A DNA stretch of 64,000 nt from Armillaria gallica (GCA_037576215.1 JBANDB010000007.1:5983001-6047000); one strand, 5' to 3'. Numbered from the stretch's first letter, positions 25,960 to 38,987 are shown. The notes: a model not told the origin generated them from the letters alone. Made by a program: numbers and translations.

Positions 25960-26400
25960 GGAATACCGTACCTCCTGGCAGCTGTCCAATGCCTCAAGAT
26001 CAAGACCACGCTGACAAGGAGGACTTTAATGTGGTATTGATGTCTGGTGTACGAGGCATGGTCAGAGGTCCGTTTACCTGCATCCCTGCCAGTGATGATA
26101 TAATATCTATTCAGCTCTCGCAAATGTAGGGGCCAAATTTTTCCCCGAGAGGACGACAAGCATCGCGTACTTGTTGTGGAGGGCAGGCCTCAGGCCTCAG
26201 CGCGTCAGCGCTTCAGCGCTCAAGCTCAAGCTCAAGTCTTGAGCGATGTCGACGTCCGTGTGCCGAAACCTTTTTTTGCTTCAGGACGACGTATTGTCGT
26301 CCCGCCAAGTACCTGGTGCAGGTCGGAGGAAGGATTGAAGGAGACGGCTGTGATGGAGGAGACGGCAACAAGGACGGTAAGTTCCGCCAGTTTCTCGAAC
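25960..26400 (+). repeat. Dispersed 'ADKEDFN' block, copy 2 (partial)
   Basis: It carries the ADKEDFN-like peptide (about 26007) and the segment with gatgtcgacgtccgtgtgccg (26244), which matches 20296-20320. Around 26186-26245 lies a short simple repeat of cagcg and caagct units. The block is a partial copy of the family seen at 19400-20460 and 28200-29060. Confidence 0.5.
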
Positions 26401-28100
26401 AGCAAGGAGCCCTAAACCCCCCCTTAGCCTGATCCTGCTCCCTAATTTCATTCCTCAGACAACTCCCGAACACAAGGTTTTTGCGCTCCAAGGATGTCCT
26501 TCGAACACAGTGAGAAACCGGCGTCGTTGGGGGAAATTTGTCCCAACACCATGTATGAACATCGGGTCACACTATCAAAGAGGCATTTTTTGGTACGTTA
26601 TATACCCACTGCTACCAAAGCTTCCACTCTAACCGTGACTCAAGCGGAGATGAGGACGACATCGGACAAGTAGCTCGGTATTCCTCTGATTGACGTTCGT
26701 TTTCGTATGCTCACTTCACCTTTGCAGTGATGTACGGCTACGCGCCTCAACAAGCGCCTTTCCTGCAAATTTCTTTTGGTGATCGTTCAAGTACGATAGA
26801 TATACATGCAATGTTGTCTGGTCGTGTACAAAGAGCCGCGATCGCACCAGCGCGCTTCTGGCTGAACACTATTCAACCCACGTTTACTCCGCACGATGCA
26901 GGGCCAGCCCGAAGCAAGATGGGAAAGGAAGCCTTCGGTATGTCGTAAGATCTCGACGACAAGAAAAGCATAGTACTCTGGCGTGTGTAGTCTCATCAGT
27001 GTTGTAAGTCTGAAAATTACATCAGACGTAGTTGTTCACTGAAATAATATACTCTCTAGCGACGAAGCATCTTCGGATTCCAGTCTAAGAAGACGAGCTA
27101 GAGTTTTGGTAGTCAATAAGATCTCTGAGAGCATCCGATTAATGGGAAAGGTTTGGATAGAGGCGGCGATGCAGTAACCCTTTTCAGCGGTCAAGCTGCA
27201 AGTCTGTAACACCCTATTGAGGTTTCGTGAGTTTTAAAGCGACCGAACGGCCTGGCGCCAACTGTATAATGGCACTCGGGCATGATGTCGCCCAAAGCCA
27301 ACAAATCTAAGAGCTCGTCAATCGACTGGGAGGAAGTCGTATCCCCTCCATTGGACGGGAATTTTGAGAGGAAACAATCCTGCGACCGTCGCAAGGCGCA
27401 TTTGACGACCCACGCACCAACAAGATCCCCTCGCTTATGAATTTTGAAAGATGTCGAGGACATAAGAATCAGGATTCAGAGGATTGTAGTATTATTTCTT
27501 GCTGGTGCGTTGACTCTCAAGTGGCATGGAAAGAGAAAAAAGACCTCTGACAGCCTAGTTAGTTTAACAGATGATAGTTAGAGCTCACCGAGATCGTCAA
27601 AGCTATGGACACAAAAAACGACAGGGTTCGATGTGTAAACACTGACTCTGGTTATCCGTCCAGGAATTCGATTGTCAAGAATCTTCCGGGCCCTTTGCTG
27701 TATAATTATATCGGCTTCGAAGACGGCTATGACAGGTCTAGAGTTGTTACCATAAGAAATGGGATAGGCATGGGTGGACCGAATATCCTACCTCAAAACT
27801 TTCAAGATCAACACCTCACGCTGTTTTGGAAGGCCTCCCATCAACCGTTTCTTGCGTAGTTCCCAAGGTCGTTTTTTTCTCTTTTTTTCTTCCTATTCAA
27901 TCTTGAAGGGCCCCGTGGCGGTGAGAATATCCATCCTCGAAGCTTCAGTGCCTGAAGTCACGTCAAATTTGACATTGGTACACTTCAAATACTTTATTTA
28001 CAGCGATTTGGGAGAAATAGTTCCTTGGTTTGAACGGCAGATGGCGCGTTCTTGGCTGTGTAACCTAGCGAAGCACAGTCAGTCATGAATATAAAGAAGG
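26401..28100. other. No gene recognised
   Basis: Only short frames occur. The ORF at 27191-27463 (minus) and those at 27605-28088 (plus) have no motif I can name. Confidence 0.35.
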
Positions 28101-28199
28101 GTGCTGTATCACGGTACATCTGGACTCTCCTACCTTTGCACTCTACTTCATCCCGAGATCGTGCCCGTGCTGGTGTAATATGCGTCACAAAGCACGGCA

Positions 28200-29060
28200 C
28201 TGACTCATCGCGAGATGGACGTCGATGCCCAAAATAAGAAAACTCGGATACAGCCGAGTCTAAGCCGAGTTGTCCTTTTCCTCTCCCAGTTTCTCGCCGC
28301 CACCACCGCTAGCTCTTTTCATCGTTCCATTCCTCCTTTTCACCAACGATTTCCAAGGCTCTTCAAGATTATTCTGGCCTTCTTCTTGATGCCCTGTAAG
28401 TATTCTGGCGCCTGCTGAAGGTGGTATATCTAACGTTCATTCCAGCCGCCCGAAACCTAGGCCTCGAGATCAAGACCACGCTGACAAGGAGGACTTCAAT
28501 ATGGTATTGACATCTGGCATACGGAGCATGGATTCAGAGGTTCATTTACTCGCTGAGTGATCCATTTTTTCTAAACCTTCCTTCCACAGCATACTCTTCC
28601 TTGCTGAGTCTCATCAACATCCGAATCGACAACAGTCCAACCGACCTGCACCCCAGCCAGCGATGACATGATGTCAATTGAGTTCTCGCAAGTGCAAGGA
28701 CCGAATTTTGCCCCGAGACGACGACAGTATCACATACTTGTTGTGGAGGGCAGGACATCGTCGTCGTTCTCGACCGACGGGGAAACATGCGAGAGGGTAA
28801 GGTCGCCCACTTCTCGCTTACGCTTAAAGGTGCTCACTCTCCCCAGAGATATTGATCTCTCTGATCAGCACGGCGGTAGCATTGGGGAGCACTATACGGT
28901 GCCGCCGAATTCCTCCGACGTCGATGCCTAGTAACGTCATCCGGCGAGCAGGCCCTAGGATGCGACGGTCAGAACAAAGGGCTGCAGGAAGGAGGATGAC
29001 CACGGACGTGTCGGGAATAGTAAGCTAACTCGCATCCACCTAACGTCCGAGGTATTCACC
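28200..29060 (+). repeat. Dispersed 'DAQNKK' block, copy 3
   Basis: Same order of pieces as copy 1: MDVDAQNKK at 28215, an ADKEDFN-like peptide near 28475 and FSQVQGPNFAPRR near 28680, each flanked by plausible splice signals. The intervening frames contain stops. Confidence 0.5.
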
Positions 29061-29469
29061 CGTGTCGGTCTTAGCTCTTGGCCATATCTCTGGGTTTGCT
29101 TGGATCTACTGCGGCAAGACGGCGAGCGGGAAAAGTCAATACCGAACGGCCAGTGGTTCGGCTCGACGTACGTACTTCCTGTGTCGAGATCTCCAATCTT
29201 GTGGGTCCCGGTGTATCGTTACTTCTTGGATGTTGACCAGTAATTCGGTGCCGGCTCTCTCTGTACACAACCGTCACCGAGTCGACGAGGCGCAGGTGCA
29301 AGTCCTTCTATAAACAGGCGCCGGCACCGTCTGATGGAGTCGCCGACGGGAGCGTCCCAAGAGAAATATCCCACCTCGTTCATCTTAGACACGAGAAACA
29401 TGGACCCATAGGCGCCCTCGTTCGTGTTTCAGATCTGTCTGTACAATCTCATCTCAATATGAACTATTG

Positions 29470-32290
29470 TAGATCACGGCATAGAAGAACCGGCGGGGCG
29501 GTTGAACTCGATTCCGATGAACAACAGAAGAACCCCTACGAATGCTTGGCTTCAATTTCGATTCCCGAGACGCATCTCTCAGCCTTGGCATGGACACATC
29601 AGAGAGGATGATGACGTGCACGCAAGAGCTGAGATCCATGGGCACTCTCCTCCAGTTAGGCGGGCTGGCATCCTTCGAACTCGGTGCCAGTCTCAACGCG
29701 CCATCTATGAAGCACGGTGGATAAACACACGCCTTTGCCTGACGCGCAGGAGACTACATCCCGCCCTCCTGCTTTATCTCCGTCTCGTTCACGACAAACA
29801 TGGACCCATATTGCATTGCCATTCCGTGTTTCCGATCTATACAGGTGTCGCGGTTGAACTCCGTTCAGAATTTCAGTAAGCGAGAAAGATATCTCCCACC
29901 CACCTCTTTCGTCTCGAGGCACCCATATGCAGGTATCCTAGCTCTGAATACCAAATTTGAGCTAGAATGCTCTGTTGGTCGGGGATACAAGCAAAGTTTG
30001 TTGCCCTCTCACCAGTGATGTGTTTACGAGCTTGGGACTCGTTATCTTTCCCAGTGCACCATATCTGGCTTCACGGTACACACACCAAGTCAGAGAGGAC
30101 AACCTCGCGCTCCATCTCACCTGGACAGGTACCCTCGCGTCTCGTGTGTCAGATCTTGTTGATTTCCGGCCTCTATTGGTAGAAATATACGATACGAGCA
30201 AAGCTTCTCGCTCTTCTCTCCCCACCGTCGCGGAGCTGTACCCACTGGAAAGGGTGTCGGCGCCAAGCCGTAGCCTCCAAATGTTAGGTTGGAGATATAC
30301 GGGCGTCTGGACTCGGCACCTTTTCCACCATGCCCTATATGGATTCGCTGTCAAGCGCGGTACATATAGCATCATTCCCTGCTTCTTGACGCCAACTGGA
30401 CAGCGGAGCAACGTCTGTTTCCCCACATCCAAGCCGACTCGCCGCCGCAGAGGACAATGTTCAGCTGGAGGGGCGGATGTCTGAATCGGAGGATCTGCAA
30501 AAGTGACGTGTGATCGGGAGAGGTGGACCTACAAGTATCAACTAGAGTGCATATTCGACGTGATAGTGATATACGTGCTGGGTTAGTATGTGCGTGGGGC
30601 GACGTTCTTAGTCTGGCTTAGGACACGGAGAGATTTAGCTTGTACTCGAGTCGAGATACATAATCTAGATGAGACCAAAGGTTTTAGTGTAATTACAGAG
30701 GGAGTACAGTGCTTATGACTTTTGTAGACACCGTATTATTGTGTTATAATGATAGCACGGGCATAATTGTAAACTACGGTTGGAATCGATCAAGGACGCG
30801 TGGAATGGATGACATGTTATGGTAGGTCATGGTATTCGATGCCGAGAAAGCATGCAACGAATGGAAGTATAGTAAAAGTACGGAACTAGAATACGCCCAA
30901 TAGGAGTACAGTAACTACTTTGGGCTCTGAGATCTGAGATCTGATGCGCGCAACTCAAAGAGGCCGACATAGTAAGCGATGAAGGCGGCGATGATACCAA
31001 ACGCGCACCCTGATTCGGCGAGACTGGGAAAGTGTGAGCTGATGGAGAGAAGGAGGAGATAGAAGACATACTTGGTGCGGATGGTAACCTTGCAGACAGC
31101 GCGGACAATTCCTAACAGGCGGGAAGCATAGACGTGATAGGAAGACAGCCGAAGAACGAGGTAGGCTTGCAAGTTGCGGAGCGAGGTGATGTTGCGTACA
31201 AAGCGGTGAGGCGAAGGAAAGGGACGGACAAGGGTGGAGCGGTTACTACTATCCAGGCAAATAGGTACACGGCGAGGGCAGAAGAGAGCTCGGATGCAGC
31301 AGAGCCGTATGCATCCATAGTGGCGAACGTGATAGTATTAGAAGGGTTATAGGATACGCATCTCATAGCCTTCATGTATGCTGCATCTCACATCCGAGGT
31401 CCGAAAACTATCGCCGTCGACGGGCTCATCCGAGTCGTGTGAGCACTCCCTCCTATCCTAGCTAAGAATAGAAGACACCCGTACCCCCTGCATCTCTATT
31501 CGCCCTAACAACGGCCGCAGCTGTCCCATAGACACCTCCCTCGGCATGTACACACCCTCTCGTCTCTCCACTCGTCGTTGCCCGTACCTACGCTTGTCTA
31601 TTCCGCACACACTCGAGTTAGCGATGAAAGCGCCGCGGGAAGTAAGCCTGCGTACCTTAGCGAGCTCGTCACAAACACCTTTATCGATGGCGCAACAAGC
31701 GTGAGCCGTCTCTGAAAGATGGCCTGAGTAGAGGTCAAGGTGGGGGCAATGCCACATACCGTTGGGGATGTTGACGCGCTGTCGACGTGGAGTGAGCAAG
31801 GCCAAATAAGTGGTTCAATAAGCAATACACGCACCTCCGCCCATACATCTAGCCACTCCCTAGGGAATATTGTCCGACATCCCTCCCTTGGAACCTTGAC
31901 AGCTTTGGCCAGAGTAATCGCCAACCCTCATTCAAGTCATTTTGAGGAATGGCTTACCGAGCCCAGTTACCATGCCCCTAATAAATGTTGACTTCGTGCT
32001 CGGGCGAAAGTTGTGTCATTGACAGTACAGAACCACTCTGATGAGCGCCGCATAAGCCAAAGATGAAAAGAATGGGGAAAAGTCGCGTGCCGTTGCGTAT
32101 GCTACGTGAATTGACTTGTTGACGGTGTGTTGCAGGGCGAGCCTAAGGAAAGAAAATGAATGGTAAACCACATAGAGTGAGAGTAAGTACATATGCTCTT
32201 ACCCCGTAATAGAATCATACTGCTGCAAATCTCGTTAGTAAATGCTGTCAATGCCGACATGTAAAAAAAATTACCTTCGGGATCGACAAT
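29470..32290. repeat. Segmental duplication, copy B (partner at 14820-16960)
   Basis: Same order and orientation as 14820-16960. Best-conserved parts are 30420-30610, 30650-30880 and 31540-32150. It contains a better-preserved copy of the membrane-protein relic. Confidence 0.75.
30890..31370 (-). pseudogene. GPR1/FUN34/YaaH acetate-permease-like relic
   Basis: Minus-strand fragments in shifting frames give SALAVYLFAWIVVT (about 31258-31300) and, further on, CAFGIIAAFIAYYVGL (about 30955-31005) followed by a short polar tail. In GPR1/FUN34/YaaH transporters a helix of the first type precedes a C-terminal helix of the second type, which ends close to the C-terminus, so the spacing fits. The frame is interrupted at least twice. 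The N-terminal half (about 31400-32300) could not be recovered with confidence. The call is by pattern only. Confidence 0.45.
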
Positions 32291-32299
32291 GGCCAAAAC

Positions 32300-33846
32300 G
32301 CAGCTGCAAGAGGACAGTAAAAAAGAGATAAGAAGAATCGAATCAACACCGTTGAGCTTGATGACTCAAGAGATCCCAGTCGACGTGGCAGTCAAGAAGT
32401 AAAAACTCAATTACCAAAAAGTCGCCCAAACAAGTCACTTTCCGGTCACAAGACCACGACGCGTCTACACACGCCGAATTAGCCTGCGAGTTCGGCAGAG
32501 AAAGATACTGTTTGCTTGCCTCTGATAAGATCTAGGCGAGTTTAGACTGCATGAGACCGGCCGCGATGGAAACCACGCTCATCTCTACATCGGGGCTCAG
32601 GTAACAGGTTCCGAACATTTCTTGAACCTATTATCTTACAAGAGTGAGGTATCGTCGTCAATCCGTCGTGAGCCTTGCCATTGGTCAGTTTGCCCTGCAA
32701 ACTACTACAAGACATGGCAGACTTTGCAAGCTCCTTTGTCTTGCTGCTAACATCCTACAATATTCTTGCGATATTCCCTCCAGTTGTCTCAAGGACCAAG
32801 GTGACCAGAGGGTTCCTGGTTCTGTATGCTATCAACTGCATGCTACTACTGTCCTCTCAGCTCTCGCCCTCCCCTTAAGCTATCTCGACCAAGTCATCTC
32901 CCTAACCAAGAACTTGCAAGCTATGTCATGAGCTGAGAGTTTGAATGTGAGATCGCGTTCCAAGCAATGTGCACCACTTAATGGGGTATGGATCAGGGTG
33001 GTGATGTAGAAAACATACCTCGTGTGGGTTCAAGGAAAGGCTACTCTGGAACTCTATCCAAAACCTCTTTTGCGTCGTTTATTAACTTGCAGAAATTCAA
33101 GTACTGTTGATAAGTTCTGTCAAATGTCAAGAGAGTCTACTACCGAAATTTATTGGCTCGTAGTATCAGCATAGTCCTGTTTTAACCGTGCCCCCCTTGC
33201 TATGACCATTGGCCCCGTTACATCAGCAACCATGTTTGGAAGGACTTTCCCACCGCCACAAGGGCTACTACTGCGTCTTGCACCATCGCACCGCCCATAT
33301 TTCTGCTACTCTCGTGCCTCTGCCATACCGTGGCCCCAAATTTTTCTTGGGAGTTACATGAAAGTCGTCAGGCAAGGCATCCAGTATCAAAAATGATTTT
33401 CACTCTGCATCGGGTGGGATAGCAGGGATACCGGTGTTTTGAGGAAACGTGCCTCAAGACCTTTGCTTATGGAGCATTTTTAGAACATGGAATTTTATAT
33501 TAGTATTTTACGTATAGTACAGCACGTCGATAGCAGAGAAATGAGAGCAAAATCACGTCAAGATGGAAAAATAAATGGACATGTTCCTTGAGCATGTGAT
33601 AGTTTTACATAACGGAAGCGATGGTTATAGCAAGACCCCCTGGGAAAAAAAACAGACTACATACATACCATCCCTCCCTCTCTCATCAGGTATGTATCGT
33701 CTGTCTGTCTATGAGAGACTAGTATCAGCAATAGGTTCTGTGAAGCCCCACTGTTCTTGTTTCAAAACACGTTCAAAGTGGTCCCCTTCTACAGTCCTTA
33801 CACCTTATCCTAGTTTCGTAGTGTCTGATTCTGCGTCGCTTATTCA
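32300..33846. other. No gene recognised
   Basis: Only short frames occur here. The stretch forms the downstream flank of DUF6535 copy 4. Confidence 0.4.
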
Positions 33847-35119
33847 TTAATTGTGTCTTCTTGTGATGCGCAGGTGAGGATGCAGGAATTCCTGGAACTT
33901 AGGGTGTTTTGTTCTATCCTTATGAGCCCAAGAGATTGACCACACTGTGAAAATCTGTACCTGTGAATATTTCAATACAATGGGCTCTCCGTTACTGTCA
34001 TACTGTCAGATCAAGAATATAAATCAATAAAGAAGAATGGACTCACTGCCTAGATGAACCGGCAACTTCAACTAACCAGGGCAGTTGGTCTACATCTTTA
34101 TATGCGTCATAATTGTACTGTGGGAGAGACCCATTGTCATTGCTATGGCCCAGGATATTCTGCAGCTCTCCGATTACAAAGATGGCCAGAACATGCCTGA
34201 GAAAGTCCCATTGACAAATTCCTCCCCCAGTGAAGCCCACCACGTTAATCGTGGGAGGCACTCTGGCCAGACATTTTGCATGGCGGGATGTCACACCCAC
34301 TCGTAGAGAACACTTTCATGATGTTCTTTAATGAGAAGCAACATAACCTGGAAGAGTGAGTGGGCCAAAAAGAGGGGACATTGTAACAGGTTGAGGGAAG
34401 TTCCATAGATTTTGTTGTAGTCCATAGATAAAGCTGGAGACAGGTTCAGGGAAGATGATATGAGATGTCCCAGGGCATGAGGCGTCACATCATTCTTCGA
34501 GCTCTTGCCACCGGCTGCAAGTGAATTGAGGAAACACTGATATGCAACAGAATAGAACCGTATGTCTGGAGGTACAGGTTTCAGATGAGAGTGGTATTTA
34601 TCAAGAATGATGAATATCTTGCATACAAGTGTTTGAAGGTCTGGGCTGACGATGACAAAAGCCTTGGAGGAAGGCAATTGGTATAACATATCCAGGACAG
34701 GCCTGATTGCCTGGCCCTCCGGGACAAGATTATGGACAAGAATGTCAGTGCATTCAATGATGGTAAGGGAAGTTTCGATTAACTGTTTTCAGTTTGAGGC
34801 ATGTGCTGATTCACACAGTCTCTGCTCCATTCGGAAGATCAATGCAAGGATGATACGCAGATCAAGGGTGAAGGAACTGGTGTCGGTAGATGTTGTAATG
34901 GGGAGCGGCCGGTATTCAGATAAAATGTCAAAAATGTACTCCCTCATCTCATCTGTAGGCTTGTTGATAGTATTGAGCTCCCCACTCTCTCCTTTAGACA
35001 AGGGTCTTGCAATGATTTTCATAAGTTCACGCTCTAATTCCAAAGCACCGTTGCCAGAGTAGGTCAGGTCATCAAAGGTGCAATGAACTAGCTTCTTCCA
35101 CACCACTGAGTGCAAGGTG
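33847..35119 (-). pseudogene. DUF6535-type membrane protein, copy 4, 3' half (split by the 28.5 kb element)
   Basis: The last three exons are visible: 33847..33891 (EFLHPHLR...), 33961..33994 (the conserved small exon ending KYSQ) and 34047 upward. Exon 3 begins abruptly inside the peptide TLHSVVWKK, which in copies 1 and 2 continues upstream as QGPQRSS. Here, upstream sequence is replaced by the end of the inserted element. Further damage: a TGA on the minus strand at 34789-34791, a frame change near 34290, and a 3-base gain at the third donor. The missing 5' part is at 63655-64000. Confidence 0.9.
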
Positions 35120-35122
35120 TAG
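35117..35122 (+). repeat. Candidate target-site duplication, left copy
   Basis: GTGTAG here against GTGAGG at 63655-63660: four of six match, and the first three bases are identical. Removing the insert and one copy restores the DUF6535 frame at the split Thr codon. A 3-bp duplication (GTG) is the alternative reading. Confidence 0.55.
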
Positions 35123-35148
35123 TATGGTGCTGGTACAGAGACAAAAAT
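35123..35148 (+). repeat. Left terminal inverted repeat
   Basis: TATGGTG then seven bases then AGAGACAAAAAT. The right end read on the minus strand has the same two blocks at the same spacing; 20 of 26 positions agree without gaps. Confidence 0.88.
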
Positions 35149-35150
35149 GC

Positions 35151-35280
35151 CAAATACCTGATAATACCTGGTAATACCAGGTACTACCAAGTATTACTGA
35201 GTATTACCGGGTATTGTGTGGGATTACTCAGTATTCTCCGGTATTGGCTGGTATTCGCAAGTATTATAAGGTATCACTCA
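35151..35280 (+). repeat. Left subterminal array of 13 ten-bp units
   Basis: Thirteen consecutive units of exactly 10 bp with consensus GTATTACCNG (early units read as AATACC, later ones as GTATT). The core GGTAATACC/GGTATTACC is its own complement apart from the middle base. Units spaced at one helical turn would place bound transposase on one face of the DNA. Confidence 0.85.
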
Positions 35281-36645
35281 AGGAAAAAAAACCCTCACCC
35301 TCCCAATACCTCTCACTACCACCTACCTTGTTTATCTTCCCATCTCTTGACATAACTCCGCCGGCCATGCCCCTGAGTATCTGGGGTCCCAGGCCTAGAC
35401 TGCTATCTTCCTTCAACACTGTTCCCCTTATCCTGACCACCACTGTTGTGCCTGTTCTCCCATAATGACAACCCCCATCTATGGCTCTTCTTGCTCAACA
35501 TTGTCGGTGAGTCCTCATCGCATCCATAGTTGACTGTCAGCCCCATCACCGCTCCTTACGTAGGCCATACGTATCAAAATCTCTTCAAATTTTCATTTTG
35601 TTCCACCCGAGCCTACAAAACAAACTTGCTGACTTAGATGTCCCACTCCCATCTATCTGATATCTCGTCGAGTTGTGTATCAACCGTGAAGAGCCCGATA
35701 TTGATCCATGAAGTCTAGTCTGTCTGTCCCTTTGACAATGGAGAAGCAGAAAAGAACTTCTTATCAGTGATCCTTAGCACCATTAAAACCAGTGTTAAAT
35801 CACACCCAACCTTACTAATCATAGTCTTCATGATCCAGCCTTGATTTCAACCCTAGCAAGTCCATGAACATGTCGTCAACCAAACACATTCCAAACACTT
35901 ATGAACCAGTGTTCTTGCCAGGACTCGCCTGTGCCATGCCGTCACAACACAACTTGTTGGTCGGTCTCTGAAAGGCACCTTCACCGCGACCACGTCCCTT
36001 CAACCAAACAGCCACATTCTAGTTTGAGTCTCCCAGAGTGAACGTAGTACATACTTACCTCCAATGTCTCAACATGTTGCCAACATTGGAAACGACCCAA
36101 CAGGCTGGGTGCCAACCTCCTCAGTGTGTATGAAGTGAAACCTCGACCCAGTAACTTAGCGTCTTAGTTGACCATGAGACACAATATAAGACTCAGACAT
36201 ATAAAACTGGGTCACCCACCTTATTGGCCCTCAGAATGCAACTGGAACACCTATCCACGAGCTCTCGCTCACATCCTTCCTCGCTCGCTGGATGTTGATA
36301 TGCTGTCTCAGGCCCACATTTGTTCCTCTTCTGGATGCTTAGACGGCGCGTTGTGATGGCATTACGAACCCGAACTTGACCTGCTCACTGAGTGTAGCCA
36401 ATCTGTGCGTGCCTTGGTCTGGTAGCCTTGAGTTCTCCCATTGCATACATACTCTGTTGTGTCATGTGTGTCAGTCGAGCAACGGATCTGAATGCAAATA
36501 TCATGAGGCAAGGCCCAACGCATCAGTGTATGTACCATGTTGTCCTCCATCCAACCCTCCTCAACGATCCTGCACTGAATGAACGTCAGAATGTGCTCAA
36601 TAGGACAAAGTTAGCTCATCCTTTAGCACTACACCACCTATTGCC
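35281..36645. other. No gene recognised
   Basis: Left interior margin of the element. Only short frames occur, including a 32-codon one from 35366. I see no coding motif. Confidence 0.4.
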
Positions 36646-37640
36646 ATGGCAGTGCAGAAAACAGGCTCAATTACCTATACCCTCCACCCTCTATCACAGA
36701 TGCACCATGCTTCCATCACAGAAGCATTGGAGATAGATATCAGCATCAATCCCGGAAGCATCGGCATCTCTCAAAAACTTCGGCCTGTTACAGAGGAACT
36801 GCGGCATCTCACAAAGTTCATCAGCATCGCAGACAGCATAATGAGCCAGACAGCCGCCACAATTTCAGCCACCGGGCATTTATCGAAAGAGAAGCTTCAG
36901 GCATTGGGGAGCGGGCATCAAACTCCCTTCACCGCCTCTCCCCAGACCACCCCCAACCTCACATCGTCAATCATGCCACCCTCAACTAATCCCTACCCTG
37001 CAAATGTCACCACTGTCCTGCCCAACAATGCACCTTTTCCGGAGAAACATCGTGTCCAAGTTCAAACCCATTCCCAAACCGATTCCTGTCCTCTCAATTC
37101 GGGGCGCGACAAACCACTTCCACCCATTCCACATGTCCAGTGTGCGCTCGACCTTCAAACATCTCTCGAACGGCAATGCGACATCATCCATCCCTCCTTC
37201 TACCCATCCCCTTACAGCGTTGAGACCAAGACGAATCTTCTTCAGGGAGGCAAACATCGATACCCTCTTCCTCATACCCTCATTCAGCCTCGCGAGTGCC
37301 CCTGCAACTGATGATTGCTCCCTCCACCATACAGTGCACAGGATCCTGGCATGCCTCCATGTTCCTCTTGTGCCATCCACTTCCTCCATCAACTCGTCAA
37401 CAACCCAAACAAACATCGCGGCAATGTGAGCTATCCTGCAATAGTCCTGGCCCCTATTATCCATTGGACGTGTTATCCAACAGCAGCCGCTTCGCATCCA
37501 ACCATGGACAGGGTGCAGGCGGTCGTGTCTGCAGTTTCTTCTGCAAGTGTAGGCAATGGCTTCGCAGTCAAGGCACCCGCAACCAATGTTCATGTCAGAG
37601 CCAGCCACGTTTGGTAGCCTCATCCTCTGATCACCCTTAA
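36646..37640 (+). pseudogene. PPPY-containing protein of unknown function, left copy
   Basis: The frame starts MAVQKTG and includes ITEALE, a GHxxKEKLQALGSGHQTPFTAS block, DKPLPPIPH, HPSFYPS and LPPPYSAQDPGMPPCSS, and ends with a Cys/basic stretch (CSFFCKCRQWLR). It is homologous to the minus-strand gene at 59590-60540, with third-position changes that show this is the coding strand. Two adjacent TGA codons at 37310-37315 stand where the other copy reads Gln-Arg. A frame change (or intron) follows after NKHRGN near 37424. PPPY is the core motif bound by WW domains, including those of NEDD4/Rsp5-type HECT ligases, but whether it is used here is unknown. Confidence 0.65.
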
Positions 37641-37723
37641 CCAGAGTCGCCCTAAGCGCATCCCACCAGTCATATTCCCCATCCTAACATCTTGATCCCA
37701 CTTGCATGCCTGTATCATAAATA

Positions 37724-37980
37724 TGTCTTTACCTGTAGTATATTCCTCCAGTCCAGTTCATCTCTACTGTACATGTTTCCCCTCCTACACGTATCTTGAA
37801 GTCAGTAACCTCACACCTGTTTATCACTCTCCTTTCGTTAGCCACTCGTTTCCCACCAATCAAGGATGTACACACCTGTATTTTTATCACCATGTCTTCA
37901 CCTGCAGTATATTTGCTCCAGTCCAATTGATATCTACTGTACATTTTTAGCATCCAACACATTTCTTGAAGTTAGTACTC
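37724..37980 (+). repeat. Two-copy direct repeat, period about 169 bp
   Basis: The segment starting tgtctttacctg (37724) recurs, diverged, from tgtcttcacctg (37893). Both copies share ccagtcca, tctactgtaca and ttcttgaagt or tcttgaagt at matching places. No coding sense was found. Confidence 0.6.
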
Positions 37981-38313
37981 ATCAGCAAGTTGCGTACCCT
38001 TATTCAAGCCAGTATACGTACCCCATTCCCAACCAACCATCCTCGTCTTCTTTCGGATCGCGCACATAGACCCAACTTATATGAGACATGAGAGTCCCAA
38101 GATACGCAAATATCAATTTCTTCATAGTGAATGACCGAGGTGTAACCAGTCATATCAACTCCTCCATGAAACTGCTAAATTGCCCAGATAAATCGGGTGT
38201 CGATCTAGATTCCAGTTTGCACTTGAGAGTACAGCTATCATATTGAGCTTATCAAATTTCCGAACTACCAGACACCCGGTATATTCAGTATACCGTGACA
38301 CAGCATGCGTTGC

Positions 38314-38415
38314 AAAAATGGGTGCCCTTTTGTTGAGAACATGAAGTTGTTGAAGATGCCGACTGGGATGGTTTAGGGGAGAATGATGGGATATGCAAGG
38401 AGAAGGTATAATGGA
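38314..38415 (+). repeat. 102-bp direct repeat within GT32 fragments, copy 1
   Basis: It matches 38886-38987. I count six differences, all transitions. Confidence 0.85.
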
Positions 38416-38885
38416 TGCTAGCAGCCAATGTCGACATCGTAGTATACACCTCCGTAGTGGTGCAAGACAAAGTACTGGATCACACTGTACCAGAAAATGA
38501 TATCCATTGTACGTCCATAGAAACCAGTGGTACTATTCGTTTATAACTTTTCAAGAAGATTCGTCTGTCCAGAACACGTATTCACTGTCTGGAGGTTAGC
38601 TTGACAGTGTTGGTACCATGAAGATAGACATACTAGTCTGGCTTTAGGTTTCGTCTTGGCCATCTGGTGAAGTAGTGTGAGAAAAATGAATGCAGCACTT
38701 CACCATCCTTGGCATTCTTCCTGTAGAGGGAGTTCAGCAAGATACGGATGGGGTCGCTGAGCGGGGAGGAAGTCCAGATGGTGTATTGTAGGGAAAGCAA
38801 CATAAGTCTGGTAGAGAACATAATGGTGAGGCAGCTGAGGAACCAGGAATGATCAAATGTCATGAGGTTGTGGACGAGCTGAGCA

Positions 38886-38987
38886 AAAAATGGGTGCCCT
38901 TTTGTTGAGAATATGAAGTTGTTGAAGACGCCGATTGGGATGGTTTAAGGGAGAATGATGGGATATGTGAGGAGAAGGTATAATGGA
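38886..38987 (+). repeat. 102-bp direct repeat within GT32 fragments, copy 2
   Basis: Partner of 38314-38415. It is the overlap between the two GT32 pieces and marks the rearrangement junction. Confidence 0.85.
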
